64,000 nt of DNA from Bacteroidota bacterium (GTDB taxonomy: Bacteria > Bacteroidota > Bacteroidia > UBA8524), in the NCBI GenBank assembly GCA_008933805.1, contig WBUH01000013.1:62001-126000 (forward strand), given 5' to 3'. Shown here piece by piece: positions 35,035 through 44,675 of this stretch. Numbering within the stretch: the first letter of the stretch is position 1; every line of letters starts with the position of its first letter. The translations under genes were made by a program, and so were the position numbers. Under the pieces are notes generated by a model. It ran no database searches, was not told the origin of the DNA, and saw only the letters and a program-made list of their open reading frames with translations.

Positions 35035-35557
35035 AATGGGGATTAAAGCAGCTAACTATTATCCTGTCTTCAAACTTGCCTTCAACCACATAATGGTTAA
35101 ATAAGCGACCTTCAATTATCCAGCCTGCATTGGTATAGGCTTTGGTACTTCCTATGTTAGAAGCATACATACCGCCTGTAAGTTTCCGAATATTGTATTT
35201 CTCAAACGCAAGTCTGTTCCCAAGTTTAATGGCTTCAGTTGCATATCCCTTACCCCACTGCTCCCTGTCACCGATAACGGTAACCAAGTCTGAAAGACCG
35301 TGTTTCCAATCAATAGGACCTACTTTTAGGTTCCCTATATGTTTACCCGTTTCTTTCAAGCAAATAGCGTACATAAAATACGTTTTTGTTGCCCTGCCGT
35401 GTTCAAAGTACCTGATTACATCTTGTACAGTCAAAGCATGGCCATCTACCTCTAAAAACTTCGTAACCTCGTCGTTTTTAAACCAATCTAAATAGCTTTC
35501 TTTTATATCTTCTGCTACTAACTCGCGTACAAATAAGTTTTTACTCTCCATTTTCAA
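35024..35557 (-). CDS. pseH: GNAT N-acetyltransferase, likely PseH
   Basis: The 177-residue protein is a RimJ/RimL-type GNAT acetyltransferase. The CoA-binding loop is EQWGKGYATEAIKLG near 113-127, followed by KLTGGMYASNIGSTKAYTNAGW. PseH acetylates the 4-amino group of UDP-4-amino-4,6-dideoxy-L-AltNAc with acetyl-CoA. The gene lies directly downstream of pseC, overlapping it by 17 bases, which is where the pathway order predicts. The identification rests mainly on context. Confidence 0.82.
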   Translation of the reverse strand: MKMESKNLFVRELVAEDIKESYLDWFKNDEVTKFLEVDGHALTVQDVIRYFEHGRATKTYFMYAICLKETGKHIGNLKVGPIDWKHGLSDLVTVIGDREQWGKGYATEAIKLGNRLAFEKYNIRKLTGGMYASNIGSTKAYTNAGWIIEGRLFNHYVVEGKFEDRIIVSCFNPHFEQ

Positions 35558-36704
35558 GAAAATTAAGTACTGACTTGATTACAAACTCTTGTTCATCATT
35601 GGTTAAGGTTGGAAACATAGGTAAACTAAGGCATTGCGAGTAATATTTCTCAGCCTCAGGCATATCTCCCTTCTTCCATCCAAACGTTTGATAATAAGGC
35701 ATGGTATGCACGGGTATATAATGTACCTGTGCAAAAATATTGTTTTTGCGTAGATGATTATACAAACCAGCTCTATCTTCTACTTGGATAACATATAAAT
35801 GATAAGCGTGGCCTTTAACAACACCAGATTGCGAAAGTATTTTTGAATCGCCTTTAAAAGCAGCCTCATACTTAGCAGCAATTTCCCTTCTTCTTTCTAA
35901 ACCCCAATCAGCACGGCTTAATTGGGTAATACCCAAGGCTGCCTGAAAATCGGTTAGACGATAGTTGTATCCCAGCTCTTGCATTTCATAGTACCACCCG
36001 CCATGATTTTCTTGCATCACTGCCGGGTCTTTGGTAATACCATGTGTACGCAATACCATTAGTTTTTTGTACAACTCTTCGCTGTTGGTAGTTATCATTC
36101 CGCCTTCTCCGGTTGCTATGTGCTTAACCGGATGAAAAGAGAACACCGATACCTCAGCAAAGTTTCCGTTTCCGCAAAATTGTTTTTGGCCTTTTGAGTC
36201 AGTGAAATATCCACCCGGGGCATGACAAGCATCCTCAATTATCCAAAGTCCGTGTTCATCGGCCAATTTACGGTAGGCTTCCAAATCAACTGCAAAACCG
36301 GCAAGATCAACAGGTATTATTCCGCTAAAAAATCCTTTTGGTTTAGATTTTATCAGCTCCTCAACTTTATTGATATCTAAACAATACGTTTCAGGATCAA
36401 TATCAGCAAAATATACATTACCGCCACAATACCTGATGCAATTTGCTGAAGCGGCAAAGGTGATTGAAGTAGTAATTACATTACTGCCTTCTTTTACTCC
36501 CAAAGCCATTGCACAAATGTGCAATGCCGCAGTAGCATTTGAAATTGCTATCGCATACTTGCTGCCCACGTATTGGGCAAACTTTTCTTCAAAACGTGCG
36601 ATGTTAGGTCCCTGAGTAAGGAAATCCGATTTCAGCACTTCAATAACAGCAGCAATATCTTCGTCTGTTATATTTTGCTTGCCGTAGGGTATGGGCTTTT
36701 GCAT
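35541..36704 (-). CDS. pseC: UDP-4-amino-4,6-dideoxy-L-AltNAc transaminase
   Basis: The 387-residue protein is a DegT/DnrJ/EryC1 aminotransferase. It begins IPYGKQNITDEDIAAVIEVL with FLTQGPNIARFEEKFA, the PseC-type start. The PLP-binding lysine is in SVFSFHPVKHIATGEGG near 190-206. It transfers an amino group from glutamate to the 4-keto sugar made by PseB. It is 12 bases downstream of pseB and overlaps pseH. The sequence fits PseC better than the PglE/LegC type, which uses the D-sugar. Confidence 0.9.
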   Translation of the reverse strand: MQKPIPYGKQNITDEDIAAVIEVLKSDFLTQGPNIARFEEKFAQYVGSKYAIAISNATAALHICAMALGVKEGSNVITTSITFAASANCIRYCGGNVYFADIDPETYCLDINKVEELIKSKPKGFFSGIIPVDLAGFAVDLEAYRKLADEHGLWIIEDACHAPGGYFTDSKGQKQFCGNGNFAEVSVFSFHPVKHIATGEGGMITTNSEELYKKLMVLRTHGITKDPAVMQENHGGWYYEMQELGYNYRLTDFQAALGITQLSRADWGLERRREIAAKYEAAFKGDSKILSQSGVVKGHAYHLYVIQVEDRAGLYNHLRKNNIFAQVHYIPVHTMPYYQTFGWKKGDMPEAEKYYSQCLSLPMFPTLTNDEQEFVIKSVLNFLENGE

Positions 36705-36716
36705 AGTAGGCGATTA

Positions 36717-37730
36717 TTAAACATTAAACGTTGAGTCAACGTGTTCTTTTATAAGCTGGCGTAACGATTCAACAGTTTCCCATTCGGTATTCTCCTCAGA
36801 ATTGTATCTAAAACCGGGAGTAACTTTGACCGCCTTATGATAGGTTAAGAACTCATCTAAACTCCACGAATGGGTGGCGGGTAGAATTGCATAGTACTTA
36901 CCTAAATCATAGGTATAGAATGAATCAGAAGAAGTAATCATTTCTTCGTGAACCTTCTCTCCGGGTCTGATACCCACAATGGGCTTTTCACATTCGGGGC
37001 CTATTGCTTCCGCGATATCTAAAATACGATAAGACGGGATTTTAGGCACAAAAATCTCACCACCCCAAGCATGGTCTAAGGCATGCATTACCATATCTAC
37101 ACCGCCTTGAAGACTAATGTTAAAACGGGTCATGTTTGGGTCGGTAATAGGCAATTTACCTTCTTTCTTTTTCTTGATAAAGAAAGGAATTACGGAGCCA
37201 TTTGATCCCATTACGTTGCCATAACGCACCACAGAAAACTTTATTGGGTTAGCTCCCCTTATATTATTAGCTGCCACAAACAACTTATCCGAAGCAAGCT
37301 TTGTTGCTCCATACAAGTTAATAGGTGCCGCGGCTTTGTCGGTTGATAATGCTACCACTCGTTCTACTTGTGTATCAATGGCTGCATTAATCACGTTTTC
37401 TGCACCCATGATATTAGTCTTCACACACTCCATAGGGTTGTACTCAGCAATGGGAACATGTTTCATGGCCGCTGCATGTATCACATAATCAATGCCTTTA
37501 AATGCTCTTTTCAAGCGCTCATAATCCCTAACATCACCAATAAAAAAACGGATTTGCGGGTATAAATGGCCGGGATACTGCTGAGCCATCTCAAATTGTT
37601 TTTGTTCGTCTCTTGAAAAGATTACCAGCCTTTTAACTCCTTCACACTTGTTCAAGATGTGGCTGGTTAGGGCTTTACCTAATGAACCGGTACCACCGGT
37701 AATTAATATTGATTTATTTTTAAAATCCAT
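36717..37730 (-). CDS. pseB: UDP-GlcNAc 4,6-dehydratase (5-inverting)
   Basis: The 337-residue protein is an extended SDR with ITGGTGSLGKALTSHIL at 10-26, HAAAMKHVPIAEYNP near 86-100, and the catalytic LYGATKLASDKLFVA with the tyrosine and lysine. The short length and the MKHVP motif are typical of soluble PseB, not of the large membrane dehydratases. It converts UDP-GlcNAc to UDP-2-acetamido-2,6-dideoxy-L-arabino-4-hexulose, the first step of pseudaminic acid synthesis. It leads the module pseB-pseC-pseH. Confidence 0.93.
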   Translation of the reverse strand: MDFKNKSILITGGTGSLGKALTSHILNKCEGVKRLVIFSRDEQKQFEMAQQYPGHLYPQIRFFIGDVRDYERLKRAFKGIDYVIHAAAMKHVPIAEYNPMECVKTNIMGAENVINAAIDTQVERVVALSTDKAAAPINLYGATKLASDKLFVAANNIRGANPIKFSVVRYGNVMGSNGSVIPFFIKKKKEGKLPITDPNMTRFNISLQGGVDMVMHALDHAWGGEIFVPKIPSYRILDIAEAIGPECEKPIVGIRPGEKVHEEMITSSDSFYTYDLGKYYAILPATHSWSLDEFLTYHKAVKVTPGFRYNSEENTEWETVESLRQLIKEHVDSTFNV

Positions 37731-37740
37731 TATAACAGTT

Positions 37741-39195
37741 TTATAGGCGTTTTGATTTTATGTAATTTTTTAACGTGTCAATACTTGCCATACGGGTTAC
37801 TACCAACAAACCTGCAAATGCCGCTACTAAAGCTAACCCAAAACCTAATTGTAAATAGCTGTTGGGTTGATAATTGGCAAACAATACCGATACGGCAACT
37901 AATACCAGACCCAATAAACCACTTTTAATGATTAGTGGCACGTTGGGATTGAAATTAAACATTTTGCGGGATATAAATACTGAGAACAACATGATGATGA
38001 TATTCTCAATAAACTTGGCTAAGATTAATGCATAATAACCCCATTGCTCAATGAATAACAATGCTATTGCAAGGTTAGAGACAAATCTGGTTACTGCAAT
38101 TACGCTCACCCATGCAGTCTTTTTACTATAATACATCTCGTTCGAGTACATCACAGTAAGCACTGTTGGCAAAAAACTAATGGCCATAAAAGGTATAAGT
38201 TCAGCTGCGGGGTGGTATCTTTCAGGGGTTATTAAATGGATTAAGGATGGCGTTAATGCTGATGCTGCAACAAACATAAAGATGGCCACTAACCATATTT
38301 TTTTGCAAGCATCTTCCAATTTTTTATAGCCTTCCGGCTCGTCTTTTTTGCGGGCTTCAAAATAGATGGGCGAAAAGGCTGTGTTAAAAGCCTCGCTTAT
38401 AAGGTATAACGGCGTGATAAAACGCATCGCCAATGAATATAAACCTACCGCTGCTAATGATGAAAAACCTGATAGTAAAGACCTTGAAAGTAAATTACCA
38501 AAAGGAGTAACAAAATGCGAAGGCAATATATTTAATGCGTATTTGAACGATGGAGTAAGTAATTTGAAAGAGAAATTACCCCCCATATCTTTCCGCAAAT
38601 AAAATTGTGCCTGAATAAAGAAAATAGTTGACCCCATAAGACTGGCACCAACAATTCCTAATGCGCCTAAATCAAATCCAACAACTAAAACGATTGCCGT
38701 TATAATACCAACTAAAGAAGTTACTATACTTAGTTTGGCAGAGTATGCAGATTGTTTGCGGGCTTGTAATAATCTCTTTTGTATTTCAGAGTTTGCTGAA
38801 AATATATCAGCTAGTAATACAACACCCACAAAAGGCCACAAAGGAAGGCCGGGAACTAATTTATGCAGGAAAAAATACGAAACAATATAAATTAGGGCTG
38901 CCATCCCCACACTTATAGCCAGTAACGACCAATAGATTGTTGTTATATAGTCCCGTAACTCCGGACCTTCTTTATGCTCATAGTAAAAACGAGACACCGA
39001 ACCGGGGAGTGCTAAACGCATTAAGATAAGTGAAAATGCGCCAAAAGCGGTTGCCAACTCTACTATACCATAGTCCTCAGGGGTAAGGTACATTGTGTAC
39101 AGCGGAATTAGAAAAAAACCAATTACTTGTGGCAAAAACTTACCAATGCCATAGTTAAGGGTTGCCCCGCCTATTTCTTTAAGCTTGCTGCTCAA
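37741..39195 (-). CDS. wzx: Wzx-type oligosaccharide flippase
   Basis: The 484-residue protein is almost entirely membrane segments, about fourteen, in the MATE/MOP-flippase pattern. It starts with GATLNYGIGKFLPQVIGFFL and then IPLYTMYLTPEDYGIVELAT, which is the usual Wzx opening. It should move the completed lipid-linked repeat unit across the inner membrane for polymerisation by Wzy. It lies between the nonulosonic-acid cytidylyltransferase gene (4-base overlap) and pseB. Confidence 0.92.
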   Translation of the reverse strand: MSSKLKEIGGATLNYGIGKFLPQVIGFFLIPLYTMYLTPEDYGIVELATAFGAFSLILMRLALPGSVSRFYYEHKEGPELRDYITTIYWSLLAISVGMAALIYIVSYFFLHKLVPGLPLWPFVGVVLLADIFSANSEIQKRLLQARKQSAYSAKLSIVTSLVGIITAIVLVVGFDLGALGIVGASLMGSTIFFIQAQFYLRKDMGGNFSFKLLTPSFKYALNILPSHFVTPFGNLLSRSLLSGFSSLAAVGLYSLAMRFITPLYLISEAFNTAFSPIYFEARKKDEPEGYKKLEDACKKIWLVAIFMFVAASALTPSLIHLITPERYHPAAELIPFMAISFLPTVLTVMYSNEMYYSKKTAWVSVIAVTRFVSNLAIALLFIEQWGYYALILAKFIENIIIMLFSVFISRKMFNFNPNVPLIIKSGLLGLVLVAVSVLFANYQPNSYLQLGFGLALVAAFAGLLVVTRMASIDTLKNYIKSKRL

Positions 39196-39914
39196 GTAAT
39201 GTTATTGGCTTTTTTATATAAATATTCGGCAAACTCAAAGTCCATCATACTGTTTATATCCGCTGAGGTTTCAGCTGGCATTACGTATGCTAGGCTTTTT
39301 TTACCTATCACGTCGGGGCGGGTTTCTAAATCCTTGCGCCATGTAACATATACCGCGCAATTCCGCACGTAAACATCGGGCAACTCATGGGCAGCAAACC
39401 TACCTTTTTCTTCTTCGATATAGGGCATTAACTCTTCGCCCTTCAACACCTTCAATTTCACAGGGTGCACCATGTGGTCAATCTTCACTACGCTTACTGA
39501 AGAATCGGCATCGGGGTTATTGGCCAATAACTCAATGGTATTGTCAATATCTTCAACGTAACGTAGCGGTGAACTGGGTTGCAGTATCACTACCATATCA
39601 TAGGTGTACCCTTTTTGAGGCTCAAGTACCGATAATGTGTGCCTCACAAACTCAATAGCAGGTGAGGTATCGGTTGAAAATTCTTCGGGTCTTTTCAAGC
39701 TGATAACCCCTTCATAGTTTCGACCGATATTGAGTACTTCCTCGCTATCAGAGCTTAGCACTACATCAGTTATCTGTTTTGACTGTAAACCGTGTTTAAT
39801 GGTAATATCCGTTAGCGTAGTACCCGCAAACGGACGGAAATTTTTTTGCAACACCCTTTTAGAGCCTTCGCGCGCAGGAATAATTGCTAATATTTTATAC
39901 TTGTTGTGACTCAA
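39192..39914 (-). CDS. neuA: Acylneuraminate cytidylyltransferase (NeuA/LegF type)
   Basis: The 240-residue protein carries the CMP-NulO synthetase signature IIPAREGSKRVLQKNFRPF (11-29) and VILQPSSPLRYVEDID near 108-123. It activates a nonulosonic acid with CTP. It is distinct from the SpsF-type domain at 32087, so the locus has two cytidylyltransferases, consistent with two nonulosonic acids. The frame starts with TTG at 39914, and no ATG is available nearby. It overlaps the 2-hydroxyacid dehydrogenase gene by 20 bases. The sugar could be neuraminic or legionaminic acid type. Confidence 0.85.
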   Translation of the reverse strand: MSHNKYKILAIIPAREGSKRVLQKNFRPFAGTTLTDITIKHGLQSKQITDVVLSSDSEEVLNIGRNYEGVISLKRPEEFSTDTSPAIEFVRHTLSVLEPQKGYTYDMVVILQPSSPLRYVEDIDNTIELLANNPDADSSVSVVKIDHMVHPVKLKVLKGEELMPYIEEEKGRFAAHELPDVYVRNCAVYVTWRKDLETRPDVIGKKSLAYVMPAETSADINSMMDFEFAEYLYKKANNIT

Positions 39915-40899
39915 GTTGAAGTGCTTTTTTTAATTTTTCCAGCAAAAACAATTCAGTTTTTGCAAAGGATTCGTAAGTATTACCACCAATGTGAGGTGTG
40001 ATAATCAAGTTGCTGTTTTGCTTTGCATAAGCTACCAGCGTGTTATCAGCTGTATTGTATTCGTCTTCTATCACATCCAATGCGGCACCGGCTATGGTTT
40101 TGCCGCTCAATGCCGCAACTAAATCTACACTGTTTATTACGCCACCTCTTGCTGTATTTATCAATACAGCGGTCGGTTTCATTTTTTGCAGCAAAGAAGC
40201 GTTTACTAAATGATGTGTACTATCGTTATAGGCAACGTGAACGCTTACTATATCTGATATTGCAAACAGTTCATCAATAGAATCAACTTTATTGCAAATA
40301 GAAGTATCAAAGTCTTTTACATCATAGCCATATACTTCGGCACCAAAGGCTTTGAAAAAGCCTGCCGTAATAGTGCCTAGACGACCTACCCCTAATATCC
40401 CTACCTTTTTCCCGAATATTTCGTGGCCTTTAAATAAATCACGATCCCAAACACCTTCTTTTACTGAAGAAACTGCATGGGAAACATGACGGAGCAGCGA
40501 AAGTGTAAGTCCGATTGTATGTTCGGCGGTGGCACGAACGGTTTTTAAAAATTCGGTCTCACCACGAAGGGCTAGCACTTTTATACCCCTTTTCTCACAA
40601 GCGGCTAAATCTATATGGTCAAGCCCTGTAACAGGACAAAGTATATATCGACAACGAAATTGAGGCGGAAAATCCTTTTCCTCAATTTTGAATTTCAGCC
40701 TAAACCAAAACACATCATAAGCAGCCAGCGCATCGGTAAGGTTCTCTTTCTCAATATCACGCAAAGTAACATTACCTAGCTGCTCCAAACCTTTCACGGC
40801 TTCGGGGCTAAAGTTCAGGGTTTCTGCGATCAGTATGTTAAGCTTTTGCGCCAAGCGAAATGTATTCGGTTGAGTTGTTTTTCCCCCCGGGTGCATCAT
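39895..40899 (-). CDS. D-isomer-specific 2-hydroxyacid dehydrogenase
   Basis: The 334-residue protein has a substrate domain and an NAD-binding domain with VGILGVGRLGTITAGFF near 170-186. The catalytic arginine is in NTARGGV, the glutamate in DVIEDE, and the histidine in ITPHIGGNTYESF. The family reduces or oxidises 2-keto/2-hydroxy acids. Its role beside neuA is unclear: it might act on the alpha-keto acid group of a nonulosonic acid or provide a hydroxyacid. The ATG at 40899 gives a 62-base overlap with the deacetylase gene. A TTG at 40854 would start at the conserved core. Confidence 0.82.
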   Translation of the reverse strand: MMHPGGKTTQPNTFRLAQKLNILIAETLNFSPEAVKGLEQLGNVTLRDIEKENLTDALAAYDVFWFRLKFKIEEKDFPPQFRCRYILCPVTGLDHIDLAACEKRGIKVLALRGETEFLKTVRATAEHTIGLTLSLLRHVSHAVSSVKEGVWDRDLFKGHEIFGKKVGILGVGRLGTITAGFFKAFGAEVYGYDVKDFDTSICNKVDSIDELFAISDIVSVHVAYNDSTHHLVNASLLQKMKPTAVLINTARGGVINSVDLVAALSGKTIAGAALDVIEDEYNTADNTLVAYAKQNSNLIITPHIGGNTYESFAKTELFLLEKLKKALQLESQQV

Positions 40900-41782
40900 T
40901 GGTGTCTACACGGTGTAAAAACAACGGATTATTTAGGTTTTCAGCGGTGTTTACTCCTCGCCACATGGTTAGAGCAAATTTCACATTCGTTTCCTCAAAG
41001 GCCGGAGCGAGGTCGGTATTCACCGCATCCTTACCACCGTATGGGTATGAAAACGATATTACAGGTTTACCCGTAACATTTTCTAAATAGTTTATTGATT
41101 GTTGAATATCGGTTTTTGCAACTTCAAAAGACTTTGTAGCCAATGGAATGTGTGCACAACCGTGCGAACCTAAAACACCAGCATTGGCAAGCGTTATCAG
41201 GTCTGTTTCGTTCATGTATAATTGGTTGGCAAAGTCGGTTTCGTTGCTCACCAAACGACTAAAGAAAAAGTTAGTGGCTTCTTCTTTTTGTTCTTCGGTC
41301 AACACAAAGTTCAAGAAGTACTTCACTTTGCGAGCCGTATCATCATCGTAGCGGTATTGGTTGGCAAGGGCTGCCATATCAAATTTTACATTTGATACAT
41401 TGTATTTTTCATCCAACAAGCTAAACAAATCACTATCTGTCATTTGTGTACGCACATAATGCAATTTATGTACGTTAAGTACCTTACGGTTTTGTACAGC
41501 GTCAGTGGGGACGTATAAGATTGAAGGGATGCCTTTTTCTTTCAAAAACTCAAAAGCAGCCATTTGTTCCTTCAATCCATCGTCAATGGTAATCAGACAA
41601 AAGTCTTTATCAGGATAGTTTTTTGTTGAAACGGCTTCTGCCAACTTCTCCTGTGATATAAACTCGTAATATTTAGCCAATTCATCTACCTGCCTGTTTA
41701 AAGCAGCCCTACTTACAGGATAAATACCTGAAGCATAGGTTTCCTCACGGAAGTAATGAAAGTTAACTATTAGTAGCCTCAA
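40838..41782 (-). CDS. NodB-type polysaccharide deacetylase
   Basis: The 314-residue protein has the NodB pattern. The catalytic aspartates are in CLITIDDGLKEQ, the metal-binding histidines are in GSHGCAHIPLA, and FSYPYGG follows. It starts at the protein N-terminus with VNFHYFREETYASGIYPVSR and has no signal peptide, so it should act in the cytoplasm. It is next to a formyltransferase gene 5 bases upstream. The pair resembles the PIG-L/formyltransferase pair of the pseudaminic module. The substrate may be an N-acetyl group of the second nonulosonic acid. Confidence 0.82.
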   Translation of the reverse strand: MRLLIVNFHYFREETYASGIYPVSRAALNRQVDELAKYYEFISQEKLAEAVSTKNYPDKDFCLITIDDGLKEQMAAFEFLKEKGIPSILYVPTDAVQNRKVLNVHKLHYVRTQMTDSDLFSLLDEKYNVSNVKFDMAALANQYRYDDDTARKVKYFLNFVLTEEQKEEATNFFFSRLVSNETDFANQLYMNETDLITLANAGVLGSHGCAHIPLATKSFEVAKTDIQQSINYLENVTGKPVISFSYPYGGKDAVNTDLAPAFEETNVKFALTMWRGVNTAENLNNPLFLHRVDTNDAPGGKNNSTEYISLGAKA

Positions 41783-41787
41783 ACCGT

Positions 41788-42774
41788 TTATTTTTTGGGG
41801 ACTCGGGTTCGTGTTTGCACCAAATCTTCGTTGGTTGTATATAATATGTCACCCACTTTAATTTGGCCTTTTATGTCGTTACCTTCAATATCTGTTACAG
41901 AACATACTATTAACTCACCCCCGTTTGCAGATATTGTTATCCAATTTTTGTTCTTGCGGTGAACGATACCACGTTGAAACGGGTGCGTGTATCCATCAGT
42001 AGCCTGTGAATAAGCCTCTTTTAGAATAATCACTTTATCATTCCACCGTGTTCTAGCCCCTGCGTAGGGATCGTCGAAAGCACACACAAAACGTTCAATT
42101 TCTTGCGCACTCCAATCCCAATTTACCCATCCGTTAATGCGTGCATCTAAACGAGGCCAGTATGAAGAAAGATACTCGGGGATAATAGCATCATTTATCT
42201 CTAATCCCTCGGCTTTAATCTTATTAAAGAATGTTCCTAAAAAAGCAACATTTTCAGTGGCATATTGCTTCATATAATCGGCAGGTTTACGGTTGGCTGT
42301 AGACCAAATAAACTCTTCATAGCCCACTATAACACCACGGTCTATTTTATCTGTAAGTTGATGCAGAAGACACATACCTGTGCGGTGTCCCATAAATATC
42401 AACCAAGAATAAATCGTGCCTCCCCTATCTTTTGGAAGCTTCGTACCGTGTAGATTTAAAATGTTTCCTTTAAGTACGTCTTTAATATACTCTTTGGTAA
42501 ATATCCAAGGTGCCCCTACTGAAATTGCTACTGAACTATTCATATCACCCAAAGCTTTAACTACTTCGGGTGTTGTAATATCATCACTAATTATACTCTC
42601 GGCCTTTGCAGCTAAAACAGCATCATTAAAGCTTTGTCCATTTTCTGTAACACGGTTGGCTTGTGAAGTGTTTGAAACAATTAGCGTCTCAAACCCAACT
42701 TCGGCAGCAAGGGCGGCAGCTCCAGCTGTAATATCATTAAACCCAAAAAATATAACTTTACTTATTGCTGCCAT
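41788..42774 (-). CDS. Formyltransferase-family protein (sugar N-formyltransferase-like)
   Basis: The 328-residue protein has the formyltransferase fold. NILNLHGTKLPKDRGGTIYS lies near 104-123 with the family's asparagine/histidine site, followed by LTDKIDRGVIVG with the aspartate, as in methionyl-tRNA formyltransferase and sugar formyltransferases. The C-terminal 90 residues hold a small beta domain (INGWVNWDWSAQEIERFVCAF onward). Its place between the FemAB-like and deacetylase genes suggests formylation of an amino sugar, probably of the second nonulosonic acid. Confidence 0.8.
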   Translation of the reverse strand: MAAISKVIFFGFNDITAGAAALAAEVGFETLIVSNTSQANRVTENGQSFNDAVLAAKAESIISDDITTPEVVKALGDMNSSVAISVGAPWIFTKEYIKDVLKGNILNLHGTKLPKDRGGTIYSWLIFMGHRTGMCLLHQLTDKIDRGVIVGYEEFIWSTANRKPADYMKQYATENVAFLGTFFNKIKAEGLEINDAIIPEYLSSYWPRLDARINGWVNWDWSAQEIERFVCAFDDPYAGARTRWNDKVIILKEAYSQATDGYTHPFQRGIVHRKNKNWITISANGGELIVCSVTDIEGNDIKGQIKVGDILYTTNEDLVQTRTRVPKK

Positions 42775-42777
42775 TAT

Positions 42778-43518
42778 CTAGGTTAAATCGTAACCATTTT
42801 CGCGAATAAGGTGTTCCTTTTCGTTAAAGGTTTGTGAGGTGTAACGTCCAATCTTGACCGGGATAATTTCAATCCCAAAAGATTGTTTAAATTGAGTAAT
42901 CCCTGCTTTTGAAGGGTCGTTCAAATCAACTCCGCCCAAATCAAGGGTTGCAAATCCGTTTTCGATACCGTATTTACAAAATTCAAATATGATACGCTTG
43001 GTACTTGCACCGCTGAGTGCGTTTGAAATTTCAGTTTGGTCGTTAGAACGTTTAGTAGAATATATTCTGCCCAACCGAAGTTTGTTTCCTGTAGTATAAG
43101 CGGTTACTCCGGCTATGAAATGCCCGTTAAACGCTGCAGAAAAAACAATACTATTTTTCAATTCCGACTCAGGCACCGGATACCATCCCCGCTCGTTTTC
43201 ACACCGTTTGTAGAACTGAAAATAGGAATCAAAATCATCAATAGCATGTGTAAACGACAACTCTTCAGTTGTCTCCGTTCCCCTCACATGTTGGCGATTT
43301 TTTTTGTTGAAGTTAGCAAACACATGATCCAGACCTTTTGTAAGGTCTATTATTCCTGCATTTTTATCAATCGTGTTATATTCCGGGTCTTCAAATCCTC
43401 CATAAGAGATTACAAACGAATAATCATAGTCGGCCTTTAGCGAGGCTGTAAACTCAGGAGTAACTGAGTTTGCCAACACACGATGATATTTAAGCCCTAA
43501 AATTTCTGCTGTCAGCAT
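42778..43518 (-). CDS. FemAB/GNAT-like acyltransferase
   Basis: The 246-residue protein resembles the FemAB-like half of the GNAT superfamily. It has NFNKKNRQHVRGTE near 87-100, a pattern shared with peptidoglycan-bridge and BioF2-like acyltransferases, and ATLDLGGVDLNDPSKAGI near 200-217. Such enzymes attach amino acids or acyl groups to amines. It shares a boundary base with neuC and lies 3 bases before the formyltransferase gene. It may add an N-acyl or aminoacyl group to the second nonulosonic acid. The donor is unknown. Confidence 0.72.
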   Translation of the reverse strand: MLTAEILGLKYHRVLANSVTPEFTASLKADYDYSFVISYGGFEDPEYNTIDKNAGIIDLTKGLDHVFANFNKKNRQHVRGTETTEELSFTHAIDDFDSYFQFYKRCENERGWYPVPESELKNSIVFSAAFNGHFIAGVTAYTTGNKLRLGRIYSTKRSNDQTEISNALSGASTKRIIFEFCKYGIENGFATLDLGGVDLNDPSKAGITQFKQSFGIEIIPVKIGRYTSQTFNEKEHLIRENGYDLT

Positions 43519-44675
43519 TAGTACATCAATATTTTCTCGATAGACAACGGTGCTTTAGCCAATATGTCGGCTATTTGTGTACCGGCGGTACCATCACCGT
43601 AAATCTTATCAGGGCTGTAGTGCCCGTTAGCAATTTGCGCTTTTATAGCCTGCTTAATGGCTTCCTTATCGTAATCTACATCCATTACATTTTTACCGCG
43701 CTCACGACCTGCTTGACGGCCACCGATGTTCACAACAGGTATACCTAAGTATGCACATTCACGGATACCAACACTTGAGTTTCCTACCAAACATTGTGAG
43801 TTTTTAAGTAACAGAAGAAAATCGTTGGGCTCCATGTTTTTGAAGAAATGGAAGTTTGAAGCGTCGCGATGTTCGCGGAATACGCGGATACCTTTTGAAG
43901 TGCCGTCAGCACCGGCATCTACGTTTGGCCAAAACCACAACACGGGTATGTTTAGTTCGGCAACCGCATCCAATGTTTGTTCGATATGAGTGCGTGATTG
44001 ACTATACTCGGTAGTTACCGGATGTTGCATAACAACAATATAGCCTTTGCTGATATCTACTTCCTGCCCTGCCCCTTTGTACTTATCAAACGGGTTAAAG
44101 GTTAATGCGGGATTTTGTAAAATTTCGTCGGCAAGGTCAATAGACGGGCAACCTGTTAAATGGACTTTCGTTTCATCTTCGCCCATTTTAACTACACGTT
44201 CTTTTGCCTTGGGTGATGCCACCAAATGCAAATCGGCAAGTTTGGTAATGGCATGACGAACTTTTTCATCAATATTACCGGTAACCTCACCGCCCTGAAC
44301 ATGCGCTAAAGGAATGTTCATGTACGATGCCGCAACGGCTGTAGCCATGGTTTCAAAACGGTCGGCAACAGTTACCACAATGTCGGGCGACAGGTTATCA
44401 AATACTGTTGAAAGCTCCAAAATACCAATGCCGGTTGTTTTGGCAGCTGCGGTAAGGTTTTCACCTTCCAACACGTTAAACACCTTGGCGGCAATTGTAA
44501 ATCCATCCCTTTCAATAACATTTACGGCAGAGCCATACCTGTCTAGCAATGCTGAAGCCGCAATTACTAATTGCAACTCCAAATCGGGGTGATCTTGTAT
44601 GGCCTTTAATGCCGTTTTAATGCGGCTGTAGCTTGGCCTTGCTGTTACTACTACACAAACTTTGCGTTTGCCCAT
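43518..44675 (-). CDS. neuC: UDP-N-acetylglucosamine 2-epimerase (hydrolysing), NeuC/LegG type
   Basis: The 385-residue protein has the GT-B-like 2-epimerase fold. It starts VVVTARPSYSRIKTALKAIQ, then TVADRFETMATAVAAS near 103-118, GGEVTGNIDEKVRHAITKLA near 128-147, and NSSVGIRECAYLGIPVVNIGGR near 300-321. It releases UDP and inverts C2, giving ManNAc from UDP-GlcNAc (NeuC) or a 2,4-diamino sugar (LegG). No retaining 4,6-dehydratase or PglE-like aminotransferase is seen here, so the NeuC reaction is simpler, but LegG cannot be excluded. It shares 1 base with neuB. Confidence 0.83.
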   Translation of the reverse strand: MGKRKVCVVVTARPSYSRIKTALKAIQDHPDLELQLVIAASALLDRYGSAVNVIERDGFTIAAKVFNVLEGENLTAAAKTTGIGILELSTVFDNLSPDIVVTVADRFETMATAVAASYMNIPLAHVQGGEVTGNIDEKVRHAITKLADLHLVASPKAKERVVKMGEDETKVHLTGCPSIDLADEILQNPALTFNPFDKYKGAGQEVDISKGYIVVMQHPVTTEYSQSRTHIEQTLDAVAELNIPVLWFWPNVDAGADGTSKGIRVFREHRDASNFHFFKNMEPNDFLLLLKNSQCLVGNSSVGIRECAYLGIPVVNIGGRQAGRERGKNVMDVDYDKEAIKQAIKAQIANGHYSPDKIYGDGTAGTQIADILAKAPLSIEKILMY

